A stretch of DNA of 64,000 nucleotides, taken from the NCBI GenBank assembly GCA_021730935.1, contig JAKFYJ010000004.1, positions 62,001-126,000 on the forward strand. The letters are read 5' to 3'. The stretch comes from Elusimicrobiota bacterium. Lineage in GTDB: Bacteria; Elusimicrobiota; Elusimicrobia; 2-02-FULL-39-32. Shown here piece after piece: positions 51,763-60,851 of the stretch. Position numbers and translations under genes: made by a program. Every line of letters starts with the position of its first letter. Within the stretch, counting starts at the first letter, position 1. A model generated the notes under the pieces. That model saw only the letters and a list, made by a program, of their open reading frames with translations. It was not told the origin of the DNA and made no database searches.

Positions 51763-52232
51763 TCCTGATGTTCAGCGGGCGTGGCCTTGCTCACGCCAAC
51801 TCCATAGTCATAGACTAACTCTCCGCCGCAGCGGGCCGCGGCAAAGAGCAGCCCAACAGAGGCCAGCCAAACCAGAGCGAACAGAGATTTCCATCCAAAC
51901 GCCATGTCGGGGAACCGTTTCCTGAAAATGATCCGCACGACGGACAATGCCGTGAAAATTCCTGCAGTCCATAACCCAAGTTCTTCGTGCTCTTCAATTT
52001 CTTCCATCGCAGTTGCCAGGTGAGGAACGGTTTTTTCGGCCAGCAGTCCCGCGCCCGCAGCCGCAATGGCCGCGATCGTTCCCAGCCAGAGGAGCCAGGA
52101 AATCGTAAATCCGATTGACGGAAATTTTTCGGCTTTGCCCGTCAGCTGGAACAGCTGGAGCGCCAGGCCCAGCGTCAGGAGCGCGATGGGGAAGTGGACC
52201 ACCATCGGGTGAAGCAGAAATAATTTATCCAT
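51759..52232 (-). CDS. DUF2231-family membrane protein
   Basis: 157 residues. HPMVVHFPIALLTLGL near the N-terminus is the DUF2231 hallmark; four hydrophobic segments (about 9-27, 42-64, 88-105, 116-134). Likely an inner-membrane protein with histidines that may bind haem or metal; function unknown. ATG lies inside the last codons of the CusA-like gene, whose GGAGG serves as Shine-Dalgarno, so it is the last gene of the copper operon. Confidence 0.8.
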   Translation of the reverse strand: MDKLFLLHPMVVHFPIALLTLGLALQLFQLTGKAEKFPSIGFTISWLLWLGTIAAIAAAGAGLLAEKTVPHLATAMEEIEEHEELGLWTAGIFTALSVVRIIFRKRFPDMAFGWKSLFALVWLASVGLLFAAARCGGELVYDYGVGVSKATPAEHQD

Positions 52233-55200
52233 TTGTTGTCTCCTCCTTTAATTTCCCAAATTTTTGTTTCCACAATATGTAGATCGGCGGATACACCAGC
52301 AGTTCCAGAATGAAACTCGACAAGAGTCCGCCCGCCATGGGAGCGGCCACGCGCTTCATCATGTCCGCCCCCGCTCCGTCAGACCATAGGATCGGAACCA
52401 GGCCGATCGCCGCCGCGCACACCGTCATCATTTTGGGGCGGATGCGCTTGACCGCGCCGTGGACGATGGCTTCCCGCAGGTCTCCGACATTTTTCATTCT
52501 ATCTTTTTGCAAGGCATCATTGAAAGATAAGTCCAAAAATAAAAGCATGAAAACCCCTGTCTCGGCGTCCAGCCCCATGAGAGCGATCATGCCGACCCAA
52601 ACCGCGATCGAGGTGTTGTATCCCAGGGCATAGAGGAACCATACGGCGCCGATCAAAGAAAAGGGGACAGCAAGCATGACGATTCCGGCTTTGAAGGCAG
52701 ACTTCGTGTTCATGTAGAGAAGCATGAATATGATGAAAATGGTGACGGGGATCACGATCTTGAGGCGTTCACGGACTCTCATCATGTTTTCGTATTGGCC
52801 GCTCCAGAGAATTGAATATCCCGTCGGAAGCGTGAGTTTTTCCTGCACGAGTTTTTTGGCTTCGTTCACATAGCCGCCGATGTCGCGGTCAGCCACATCC
52901 ACATAAACATATCCTGACAACATTCCGTTTTCGTCTCGGATCATGGAGGGGCCCTGAACGAGGGCGATGTCGGCCAGCTGTTCAAGAGGAATTTGCGCGC
53001 CTCCCATCGTTGGAACCAGAACGCGGCGCAGTTTGGGGATGTTGTCTCTCATTTCGCGCGCATAACGGACATTGACGGTATAGCGTTCTCTCCCTTCCAC
53101 GGTCGTCGTGACCGGCTCGCCGCCGATGGCGGACATCACGATCATCTCGGCGTCTTTCACGCTCAAGCCGTATCTTGCCAGTTGATCTCGCCGCAAATTA
53201 AAGTCAAGGAAATATCCACCGGCAGTTCTCTCTGCAAAAACGCTTCGGGTTCCCGGAACATCTTTCACGATCATTTCGATGTGGGAGCCGATGCGTTCGA
53301 TTTCGTTGAGATCTGACCCGAATATCTTTATGCCGACGGGCGTGCGGATTCCGGTTGAGAGCATGTCGATCCTGTTTTTGATCGGCATGGTCCAGGCATT
53401 CACGACGCCAGGGAATTTCATTTTGGAGTCCATCTCTCGAATGAGGTCGTCTTTCGTGTGAATGCTTTTTCTCCATTGGCTTTGGGGTTTGAGGAGGACT
53501 GTCGTTTCCATCATCGAGAAGGGCGCGGGATCCGTCGAGGTTTCGGCTCGCCCCGCTTTTCCGAACACGCGCTCCACTTCCGGAAAACTTTTAAGAATCT
53601 GATCCTGGGTTTGCAGGAGTTTCTGCGCTTCCGTCACGGAAATGCCCGGCAATGTCGTGGGCATATATAGGATGGACCCTTCATAAAGAGGCGGCATGAA
53701 CTCGGAACCGAGCTTGAGATAAACCGGAATGGTCGTGATGACGAGGATGAGCGCTGTCGCGATGGTGGCTTTGGGATATTTCAGCACGAACCTGCAAGCG
53801 GGCTCATAAACACGGAAAAGAATTTTGCTTATGGGATGTTTCTCCTCGGGATAATATTTTCCGACGGTGACGGAGTTGATGATCCAGGAGAGCCAGGCAG
53901 GCCTGTAATGCACAAAATCCATGCGGGTGAACATCATTCTCATGGCTGGGTCCAGAGTGACGGCCAGGATCGCGGCAATGGCCATGGCGAAATTTTTGGC
54001 ATAGGCCAGGGGCTTGAAGAGACGGCCCTCCTGGTCCACGAGCGTGAAAACGGGCAGGAACGCGACCGCAATCACCAGGAGTGAAAAAAACACGGACGGC
54101 CCCACTTCCTTGAGAGCGTTCAAGCGCACTTCATGAAAGTCTCCCACTCTGCCATGCTCATCCCAAAGCTGAAGTTTTTTATAGGCGTTTTCAACCTCCA
54201 CGATCGCGCCGTCCACGAGGACCCCGATGGATATGGCGATGCCGGCCAGAGACATGATGTTGGAGGTGAGCCCCATAAAATACATGGGGATGAATGAGAG
54301 CAGGACCGCGACCGGGATTGTCACGATGGGGATCACGGCAGAAGGGATGTGCCAGAGGAATATCAATATGACCAAACTCACGATGATCAATTCCTCGACC
54401 AGAGTATGTTTAAGAGTATTGATGGATCTGTGAATCAGGTTTGATCGGTCATAGGTGGTGATGAGCTCCACGCCTTTGGGCAGAGACGATTTGATCTGTT
54501 CAATTTTTTCTTTGACCCGGTCGATGACATTCAGAGCGTTTTCTCCATGACGCATGATCACGATGCCGCCCACAGTGTCGCCTTCGCCGTCCAGATCCGC
54601 GACGCCCCGCCTCATCTCCGGCCCGATCGCGACATGGCCGAGATGCTTGATCAAAATGGGCGTGCCTTTTCTGTCAGCGCTCACGACGATGTTTTCGATG
54701 TCCTCCACGCTTCTCGCATATCCCCGGCCTCGGATCATATATTCCGCTCCGCTGAACTCCACGAGCCTGCCTCCGACATCGTTGTTGCCGTCACGGACAG
54801 CGTCCACAACTTTCGTCAGGGGGATGTTGTATGCCACAAGCGCGTTGGGATTTAAATTCACCTGATACTGTTTCTGAAATCCTCCGATGCTGGCCACTTC
54901 TGACACGCCCGGGACACTCTGGAGCGCATATCTGAGATTCCAGTCCTGGAACGATCTCAAATCCGCAAGGCTGTTTTGGCCTGATTTATCGACGAGAGCG
55001 TATTGATAAACCCAGCCCACTCCTGTGGCGTCCGGGCCCAGTTCTGTTTTTACGCCTTCAGGAAGTTTGGGCAAAATTTTGGAAAGATATTCCATCGTCC
55101 GGCTCCTGGCCCAATAAATGTCGGTTCCGTCCTGGAAAATGACATACACATATGAAAAACCAAAATCAGAAAATCCACGGATGGCTTTCACTTTGGGGGC

Positions 55201-55422
55201 GCCCAAGAGAGCCGTGATGATGGGATAGGTCACCTGGTCTTCCAGAATGTCGGGGGAACGGTCCCACCTGGAATAGATGATGACCTGGGTGTCGGAGAGA
55301 TCCGGAATGGCGTCCAGGGGAACGTGTTTCAAGGCATAGACCGCATAAACCATCGCGCAAGCAGTCAGGATGATGACGAGGAATTTGTTTTTTGCCGACC
55401 AATCAATAATTTTTTCTATCAT
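52225..55422 (-). CDS. cusA: Heavy-metal RND efflux pump (CusA-like)
   Basis: 1065 residues. HME-type RND transporter: DAIPDLSDTQVIIYSRWDRSP, GPDATGVGWVYQY, STGIRTPVGIKIFGSD, and acidic/Asn residues in the central helices (GVLVDGAIVEVENAYKK). Twelve membrane helices and large periplasmic loops expected. Trimeric pump exporting Cu(I)/Ag(I) through the CusB-like adaptor and CusC-like duct encoded just upstream. Metal choice is inferred from context and the CsoR-like operator. Confidence 0.93.
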   Translation of the reverse strand: MIEKIIDWSAKNKFLVIILTACAMVYAVYALKHVPLDAIPDLSDTQVIIYSRWDRSPDILEDQVTYPIITALLGAPKVKAIRGFSDFGFSYVYVIFQDGTDIYWARSRTMEYLSKILPKLPEGVKTELGPDATGVGWVYQYALVDKSGQNSLADLRSFQDWNLRYALQSVPGVSEVASIGGFQKQYQVNLNPNALVAYNIPLTKVVDAVRDGNNDVGGRLVEFSGAEYMIRGRGYARSVEDIENIVVSADRKGTPILIKHLGHVAIGPEMRRGVADLDGEGDTVGGIVIMRHGENALNVIDRVKEKIEQIKSSLPKGVELITTYDRSNLIHRSINTLKHTLVEELIIVSLVILIFLWHIPSAVIPIVTIPVAVLLSFIPMYFMGLTSNIMSLAGIAISIGVLVDGAIVEVENAYKKLQLWDEHGRVGDFHEVRLNALKEVGPSVFFSLLVIAVAFLPVFTLVDQEGRLFKPLAYAKNFAMAIAAILAVTLDPAMRMMFTRMDFVHYRPAWLSWIINSVTVGKYYPEEKHPISKILFRVYEPACRFVLKYPKATIATALILVITTIPVYLKLGSEFMPPLYEGSILYMPTTLPGISVTEAQKLLQTQDQILKSFPEVERVFGKAGRAETSTDPAPFSMMETTVLLKPQSQWRKSIHTKDDLIREMDSKMKFPGVVNAWTMPIKNRIDMLSTGIRTPVGIKIFGSDLNEIERIGSHIEMIVKDVPGTRSVFAERTAGGYFLDFNLRRDQLARYGLSVKDAEMIVMSAIGGEPVTTTVEGRERYTVNVRYAREMRDNIPKLRRVLVPTMGGAQIPLEQLADIALVQGPSMIRDENGMLSGYVYVDVADRDIGGYVNEAKKLVQEKLTLPTGYSILWSGQYENMMRVRERLKIVIPVTIFIIFMLLYMNTKSAFKAGIVMLAVPFSLIGAVWFLYALGYNTSIAVWVGMIALMGLDAETGVFMLLFLDLSFNDALQKDRMKNVGDLREAIVHGAVKRIRPKMMTVCAAAIGLVPILWSDGAGADMMKRVAAPMAGGLLSSFILELLVYPPIYILWKQKFGKLKEETTNG

Positions 55423-55426
55423 AAAA

Positions 55427-56476
55427 TTAATGCTGATGCCCTGATCCGGAAATGGCCGCCTTGAGTCTTGATTCTGAGTCGATCAGAAAATTAGCGGAAG
55501 TGACGATTTTTTCACCTTCAGATAATCCGCTCACGATTTCATAAAATCCTTCCGCCTCCTGTCCCGTGACCACTTCTCTCGGACTATAGCTTCCGGGGGA
55601 TGTGACAACAAAAACGAGTTTGCGTTCGCCCGTGTCCATCACGGCTTCTTCCGGCACAGCCAGTTTTTTCCCGAGGGGAACAACGATTTTGGCGTCCACA
55701 TACATGTCTGGCTTAAGCAATCCTTCCTTATTGGGCACCTGAGCTCTCACGCGCAATGACCGGCTCTCGGGATTTAAATTCGCATCAACGGATTTTATGG
55801 TTCCGCTGAAAACTTTTCCCGGCACGGCGGACGCGGTCACTTCCATCACTTGCCCCGGCTTCACGAGGCCGGATTCGAACTCATAAATTTGCGCGTAGAT
55901 CCAAACCAATCCGCCTCGCTCTCCCAGGATCAAGTTCGTTTGATTGCCCTGCCCCTTTTTAAGGTCTTCCATTTGCTCTCGGGAAAATCCGAGCTGACGG
56001 AGTTTGAGGGAGGAGGACCGGACCATGGAGTTCGCCCGCTCAATGTCTTCCGGCAAGGGACTGTCATTGATTTTTACTCTCGCATCCAGCGCGCCCTGAT
56101 ATTCCGCAATGGCGTTATAAAGTTCCGTGTCATAGGCGACGCGGGCTGAAGCGCGAAGGACTTTTTTAAGCTCCATCATTTCCGCGGACCCGGTCTTTAC
56201 GCCGATGAGCTGCTGACGTTCCGTCGTAATTTTAACTTCTCCAGGCAGTGCCGTCTGCGAAGATTGAGAATGTTCTTCAGCATCCGCCAGAACAAGAGTC
56301 ATCCCGCAGATGGGACAACTGCCCGGTTTGTCGGAAGTATATGTGGGGTGCATCGGGCAGTGGTATATCACTCTTTTCTGCTCCTGAGTCTGATGATCCG
56401 CGTGGTCCGATTTCTTGCAGGCATAAAATGTCGCCGCGCCGGCCAAAAGAACAATCGATAAAAATATTTTTTTCAT
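55427..56476 (-). CDS. cusB: Membrane-fusion protein of copper efflux (CusB-like)
   Basis: 349 residues. Lipoprotein-like leader (MKKIFLSIVLLAGAATFYAC, Cys20), then a heavy-metal-binding domain YHCPMHPTYTSDKPGSCPICGMTL with CPMHP and CPICGM motifs, then the HlyD/CusB adaptor: barrel-sandwich, alpha-hairpin and MDTGERKLVFVV near the C-terminus. Shorter than E. coli CusB (407). Delivers periplasmic metal to the pump. Its start overlaps the cusC-like stop by 4 nt. Confidence 0.9.
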   Translation of the reverse strand: MKKIFLSIVLLAGAATFYACKKSDHADHQTQEQKRVIYHCPMHPTYTSDKPGSCPICGMTLVLADAEEHSQSSQTALPGEVKITTERQQLIGVKTGSAEMMELKKVLRASARVAYDTELYNAIAEYQGALDARVKINDSPLPEDIERANSMVRSSSLKLRQLGFSREQMEDLKKGQGNQTNLILGERGGLVWIYAQIYEFESGLVKPGQVMEVTASAVPGKVFSGTIKSVDANLNPESRSLRVRAQVPNKEGLLKPDMYVDAKIVVPLGKKLAVPEEAVMDTGERKLVFVVTSPGSYSPREVVTGQEAEGFYEIVSGLSEGEKIVTSANFLIDSESRLKAAISGSGHQH

Positions 56477-57702
56477 TTTATCACCTCTGTTAACGGCTTG
56501 CCCAGAACCTGCTCGAGCTCCGCGATCATTTTTGTATAGTCCGCCAGGTGCTGATAATGTTCCAGCTGAAACTGCACGAGATTCCTCTGCACATCAATCA
56601 GGTCCAGAAAACTTGCGCGGTCCGATTGATAGGCCGTCTGTGTTATCTTGAGCGCATTTTCCGTCTGGGGAATCACGCTGGTCCGATAAAGCTTGATCAG
56701 CCGTTCAGCGGCTTTCACTTTCACAAGCAGATCCTTCACCGTCCAAAGAGTCATGTTTCTCATGGTTTGATATTCTGCCAAACCCATTTCGGCTTCGTAT
56801 TTTGCTTCGTTTGACTGCGCAATATTTTTTCCGAACCATAACGGAATCTTGGCCGCCACCATAAACTCATTGGAGCCGTCCATGTCCGGGTTGTCGGCCG
56901 AGCGCCGTTTGAGCTGGACCATGAAGTCCGGCAAATAATCATATCGTGCGTATGTGAGAGCGGCTTTGGAGTGGTGAACATGGTGAGACATTCCCTGGAG
57001 TTCCGGACGGTTTTCGACGGCGATTTGGGAAAACTTTTTATAATCCCAATCGATATCCATGATTTTGGGCTCCTCCGGCGCGCCAAGTTCCTGTTCCGGA
57101 TCCTGGTTCAGAAGGATGTTGAGCATGGCCTGAGAAGTTTCTTTTTCCTGCTCAAGGGTCAGGATCATGTTGAGCGATTTTGAAAGTTCAACCTGGGCTT
57201 TGAGCACGTCCACCTGCCCCGCTTTTCCGACGACATATTTGGATTCGGCCACCTTGGCGAAACGCCGCATGAGGTCCGCGTTCTGGTTATAAATCTCGAT
57301 CGATTTGTGGGCGAGAAAAAGCATGGCATAGGCCGATTTCACCTGCGCTGTGATCTGGTTCACTTTCGCTTGCCCTGATTCCCGGCTCATGAAAGCTTCT
57401 CTGCGCGCGATGTTGCCCTTGAGAGTCAGTTTCCCGGGAAAAGGGATGTCCTGTGAAACGCCGATGACCCGCTCGCGGTTGGAATACATCGTCTCATAAG
57501 AAAAAGTGGTGCGGTCCCATCCGGACTCGGATCCGACTCTGGCTTCCATCGAGCGCCATTTTTTTTCGGCGGCTATAATTTCGGGATTATTGTTTCGAGC
57601 GATCGCCAAAACATCGTTCAGGAGCAGAGTTTTGGGAACAGGTTCAGACGGCCAGAGATTCTGGACGGTAAAGATCATAAATATGATTGATAGAAATGAC
57701 AT
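56473..57702 (-). CDS. cusC: Outer-membrane efflux factor (CusC/TolC-like)
   Basis: 409 residues from ATG 57702, preceded by GGAGG. Signal peptide MSFLSIIFMIFTVQNLWP; two OEP repeats with long coiled-coil helices (LSKSLNMILTLEQEKETSQAMLNILL; LDLIDVQRNLVQFQLEHYQHLADY). Forms the trimeric outer-membrane duct. The frame extending to 57735 lacks a leader at its start and is rejected. First structural gene of the pump. Confidence 0.88.
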   Translation of the reverse strand: MSFLSIIFMIFTVQNLWPSEPVPKTLLLNDVLAIARNNNPEIIAAEKKWRSMEARVGSESGWDRTTFSYETMYSNRERVIGVSQDIPFPGKLTLKGNIARREAFMSRESGQAKVNQITAQVKSAYAMLFLAHKSIEIYNQNADLMRRFAKVAESKYVVGKAGQVDVLKAQVELSKSLNMILTLEQEKETSQAMLNILLNQDPEQELGAPEEPKIMDIDWDYKKFSQIAVENRPELQGMSHHVHHSKAALTYARYDYLPDFMVQLKRRSADNPDMDGSNEFMVAAKIPLWFGKNIAQSNEAKYEAEMGLAEYQTMRNMTLWTVKDLLVKVKAAERLIKLYRTSVIPQTENALKITQTAYQSDRASFLDLIDVQRNLVQFQLEHYQHLADYTKMIAELEQVLGKPLTEVIK

Positions 57703-57770
57703 GGGACCTCCATATAAACATAACCAAAGGCGCAAATGCGCGCCAGCCGGATTATCGGTTGCGAGTCAGT

Positions 57771-58142
57771 TTATTGAGGAGGAGCGCGTGAAGTGTGGAG
57801 GGACTTTGTGCCATCGGGCGGACTGGCATTGGCTTGGAGCGATGCATCCTGGCGGGACAATGATGAATTTGCGATCTTGGATTCGCTGTTGGATTTATAC
57901 AAAGGGATTGTTGAATGAGAGTCTGATTGCGGAACAATTTTGGCATCGGTTCCCGCCTTGGCCTGGTCACAGCAAAGGGTGTTGCCGGACTTGGTGTGTT
58001 TCGCCTGATCGGATTTTTTAGATTGTGAGCAACAGTCGTGAGATCCCTTTGCGGAGGATTTCATGCCCATTGGGCAACTCTTGAGGGCCGAAAATGTCAG
58101 CCCCAGAACCAATAAAAGTGAGACGAATTTGCTTGTTTTCAT
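57771..58142 (-). CDS. Small secreted Cys/His/Met-rich protein, probable copper binder
   Basis: 123 residues, not recognised. Hydrophobic leader (1-22, KFVSLLLVLGLTFSALKSC with possible lipid-attachment Cys23) followed by CPMGM, GSHDCC (Cys37-38) and TLCCDQ (Cys57-58): three clusters of thiol, His and Met side chains suited to Cu(I). The C-terminal half is Ser/Lys-rich and unstructured in appearance. First gene behind the copper promoter, 68 nt ahead of cusC. A periplasmic copper buffer is the inference. Confidence 0.72.
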   Translation of the reverse strand: MKTSKFVSLLLVLGLTFSALKSCPMGMKSSAKGSHDCCSQSKKSDQAKHTKSGNTLCCDQAKAGTDAKIVPQSDSHSTIPLYKSNSESKIANSSLSRQDASLQANASPPDGTKSLHTSRAPPQ

Positions 58143-58158
58143 GGGGGAGCCTGTTTAG

Positions 58159-58187
58159 AATATACCCCCAAAAACGGGGTTTGTCAA
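58159..58187 (-). promoter_or_regulatory. Copper-operon promoter with CsoR-like operator in the spacer
   Basis: Minus strand TTGACA (58187-58182), 17 bp, TATATT (58164-58159). The spacer is an inverted repeat CCCC-GTTTTT-GGGGG; on the plus strand it reads TACCCCC-AAAAA-CGGGGT, the C-tract/G-tract form of CsoR/RcnR operators. Leader about 12 nt to the ATG at 58142. No csoR gene is in the window. Confidence 0.65.
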
Positions 58188-59593
58188 TCGCCTTCCATCT
58201 CGTTGGCGGACTCAAGGTCCATGCCATAGAGCTGAGAGTCTTTATACTTGCGGAACTTGTCATAGACCCAGTGATAGGCCTTGCGGACGACGGGGCGGTC
58301 AGGCATGCGGATCAGGAGATCCACGAGGCCGGATTTATAAAGGATGGGGTATGCCGCGGCCACCGCAAACCATTTTTGCAGAAATTCTCTTTCTTTCTTG
58401 TTTTCGAGTTTCAGGATGGAAGCCTCAAAAAACTTTTTGCCTATGTTGTCGGCGCTCTTTTCTTCGAGCAGGCCTTTCTCTTTGGCGACACGCGTGAGTT
58501 CCAGGCCGGGATAAGGCTGAAAGAGCGAGCACCAGGCATAAAGAGGATCGCAGAGGATGTTCATCTCGAGCGTCTCAAAATCGTTGCGGAGAGTGCTTGT
58601 GGGGAGGCCGAGGATGTTTTGCATCATGATCTTGATGCCGTTGTTGTTGAGGGCTTTGCTGGCGTTCACGATCGTTTCTTTGGACATGTCCCGCTCAATC
58701 ATGAGGCGCAATTTGTCGTCGGCGGTTTCGAGCGCCATGTGCACGGAATAACATCCGGCTTTCTTCAAGAGCTGGGCGCTTTTTTCATCGACTAGATTTG
58801 GGCGCACATGACAATGGAAGGGAAGACCCACGGCTTTGGAATATTTTTCCGCGAATTCAGCCAGCCACTGCTTGTCCATAATGAAAATATCGTCTTGGAA
58901 ATAAACGAATTTCCCGCCCCACTTGTCGATGACGTCTTTCACTTCTTCAACGACTTTATCCACGCTCCGCCAGCGCACCCATTTGCCTTTGCCCTTGTAG
59001 ATGTCAACGACGGCGTTGTTGAAACAATAGGTGCAGCGATAAGCACAGCCGCGGGCGGCGATAAAGTGGCGGATGGGCTGGCGTTTCCAGATGGGGTGCT
59101 CGAAAACGATGTCGCGGTCCGGGAAGGGCAAGCCGTCCAGGTCTTCGTTCAGGTTGCGCATCTCATTCTTATAAATTTTGCCGTCTTTGCGGACCCAGAT
59201 GTTGGGGATGTGGGTGGTGTCTCCGCCGGATTGCTGGGCATTGGCCCATTCTTTGATGGCGTCTTCCGCTTCGCCCTGCACGACGACGTCCAGTTCGGGA
59301 TATTCCTCAATGACTTCCGGCGCGAATGTGGGGTGAGAGCCGCCCATCATGCTCAGGACGGGCCGGATTTGTTTGAAGCGGTGAACGATCTCCATGAAAT
59401 CGATATGTGACCCCGTCATGACGGAGCAGGCGACCACGTCCGGTTTATATTCCTTATAAACCTGGTCGAGATCTTTTTCGCCGCCGATGATCCCGATCTT
59501 GGTTTGGTGTCCGGCCTTCTTCAAAACAGCGGACAGATACATGAGGCCCAGAGGTTCAACGGGGTGGTTCCAATAGAGGAAGAGGAATTTCAT
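58184..59593 (-). CDS. B12-binding radical SAM enzyme
   Basis: 469 residues from ATG 59593. N-terminal cobalamin-binding domain (MKFLFLYWNHPVEPLGLMYL; GGSHPTFAPEVIEE), then the radical SAM cluster motif CAYRCTYCF (about 183-191) and barrel with GLPTSTLRNDFE and FQPYPGLEL. Class B-type family covering methylases and ring-forming enzymes; substrate unknown. Neighbouring glycosyltransferase (11 nt upstream) suggests modification of a glycan or lipid. A longer frame to 59680 lies in that gene. Confidence 0.9.
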   Translation of the reverse strand: MKFLFLYWNHPVEPLGLMYLSAVLKKAGHQTKIGIIGGEKDLDQVYKEYKPDVVACSVMTGSHIDFMEIVHRFKQIRPVLSMMGGSHPTFAPEVIEEYPELDVVVQGEAEDAIKEWANAQQSGGDTTHIPNIWVRKDGKIYKNEMRNLNEDLDGLPFPDRDIVFEHPIWKRQPIRHFIAARGCAYRCTYCFNNAVVDIYKGKGKWVRWRSVDKVVEEVKDVIDKWGGKFVYFQDDIFIMDKQWLAEFAEKYSKAVGLPFHCHVRPNLVDEKSAQLLKKAGCYSVHMALETADDKLRLMIERDMSKETIVNASKALNNNGIKIMMQNILGLPTSTLRNDFETLEMNILCDPLYAWCSLFQPYPGLELTRVAKEKGLLEEKSADNIGKKFFEASILKLENKKEREFLQKWFAVAAAYPILYKSGLVDLLIRMPDRPVVRKAYHWVYDKFRKYKDSQLYGMDLESANEMEGD

Positions 59594-59604
59594 ATCCGAA
59601 GATT

Positions 59605-60792
59605 CTACCTTATAGCCATTTCCTTGTAAACCTTCTCGAAAAGCGTGGCGACATAAGCCCAGGTGTATCTGGAGATGCATTTTTCGCGGCCGGCGCGGCC
59701 GAGGGACTGGCGGAGGGCGGGGTCTTTCAGGAGGCGGATGACGGCGTCGGCGAACTTTTGCGGTTCATCGGCCACGAGGATGTCCTTGCCGTCTGCAATA
59801 TTGATGCCGTCGCAGGCGATGGAGCTGGCGACCACGGCGCGTTCCATGGCCCAGGCTTCCAAAATCTTGTTTTTCATCCCGGAACCGCTCCGCATGGGGC
59901 AGATGTTGACGGTGGCTTTGGCCATATAGGCCTGAATGTCCGGGACGAGGCCTGTCACGACGGTGTTGTTGCCGTTCAAGGCCAGAATTTCGGGCGGCGG
60001 GTTTTTGCCGACGACATAAAATTTAAGTTTGGGAAATTCTTTTTGGATGAGCGGCATGATCTCGCGGTAAAAATAGAGCACGGAGTCCGAGTTGGGGATG
60101 AAATTCATGACGCCTCGGAATATGACGGAGGGAAAATCGTCCGTCGTGTCCCGGGGTTTGAAGCGGTCGGGGTCCACGCCGCCCGGGATCACGGGAATCT
60201 GGGCATTCGGCAAAAATTTCAGGATCCATTGACGGTCCACTTCTGAGACGACGACCGTTTTCGTGAATTTGGGGATCATGGTTTTTTCAAAATATTTGGC
60301 TTTGCGCGACTGGGCATAAAGATAAAATTTTTTGAGCCAGTGGGGCTCCTGGCCGGCGTTTCTGCGGAACTGCATGGAGACGGAATCGTGGGGAAAAAAG
60401 AGGCCCGGCGTGTTTCCGAGACAATCCCAATATCCCGAGATGTTGATCGAGGTGAAATGGACCAAATCAAATTTTTCTTTTTGCAGGAGTTCCCGCATTT
60501 TGTTTGCGAAAGAATCGTTCATGAACTGCACGACGCAAAAAGGGGCGCATTCGAAAAAAATATTGCGGACTCGTCGGAAAATCGACCTTGGGATATCGTG
60601 TTTTATGATATGAAGTCCCTTGACGATGGGCCGCATGTGCTCGATTTGTGCGGCTTCTGAATCAGATTCCACGAGGCTGAGGAGCGAGACGTCGTGGCGG
60701 AGACTCATTTCCTTGATGAGCGCATAACACGTCGATCTCATGCCGTCGTCCGGAGGATAGGGGGAAGTGTGAGTGAGGAAGAGGATTTTCAT
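59605..60792 (-). CDS. Family 4 glycosyltransferase
   Basis: 395 residues from ATG 60792 (MKILFLTHTSPYPPDDGMRS). GT-B fold; acceptor half has FPHDSVSMQFRRN, donor half VIPGGVDPDRFKP and the retaining-GT4 motif PMRSGSGMKNKILEAWAMERAVVAS. Similar to the PEP-CTERM/EpsH-associated sugar transferase group (TIGR03087 style). Predicted cytoplasmic, building a surface polysaccharide. A TTG at 60819 would add nine residues and is passed over. Confidence 0.88.
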   Translation of the reverse strand: MKILFLTHTSPYPPDDGMRSTCYALIKEMSLRHDVSLLSLVESDSEAAQIEHMRPIVKGLHIIKHDIPRSIFRRVRNIFFECAPFCVVQFMNDSFANKMRELLQKEKFDLVHFTSINISGYWDCLGNTPGLFFPHDSVSMQFRRNAGQEPHWLKKFYLYAQSRKAKYFEKTMIPKFTKTVVVSEVDRQWILKFLPNAQIPVIPGGVDPDRFKPRDTTDDFPSVIFRGVMNFIPNSDSVLYFYREIMPLIQKEFPKLKFYVVGKNPPPEILALNGNNTVVTGLVPDIQAYMAKATVNICPMRSGSGMKNKILEAWAMERAVVASSIACDGINIADGKDILVADEPQKFADAVIRLLKDPALRQSLGRAGREKCISRYTWAYVATLFEKVYKEMAIR

Positions 60793-60797
60793 TTTAT

Positions 60798-60816
60798 GGG
60801 TCAGGTCCGCTGACCC
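60798..60816. repeat. GGGTCAG palindrome in the divergent spacer
   Basis: GGGTCAG-GTCCG-CTGACCC (7-bp arms) between the GT4 gene and argD. Could be an operator or a REP-like palindrome; only one copy was noticed in the window. Confidence 0.45.
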
Positions 60817-60832
60817 CAAGTATACTCAAATT

Positions 60833-60841
60833 TGCTAAAAT
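60833..60841 (+). promoter_or_regulatory. Extended -10 promoter of argD, near-leaderless
   Basis: TGCTAAAAT (TGn-TAAAAT), 10 nt before the ATG at 60852. Expected leader 2-4 nt. Confidence 0.5.
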
Positions 60842-60851
60842 TGGGAACACT

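Noticed and set aside
59602-59607. TAGAAT 8 nt before the radical SAM ATG as another leaderless promoter
   Set aside because: It overlaps the stop of the upstream glycosyltransferase in the same direction; operon cotranscription explains it better.
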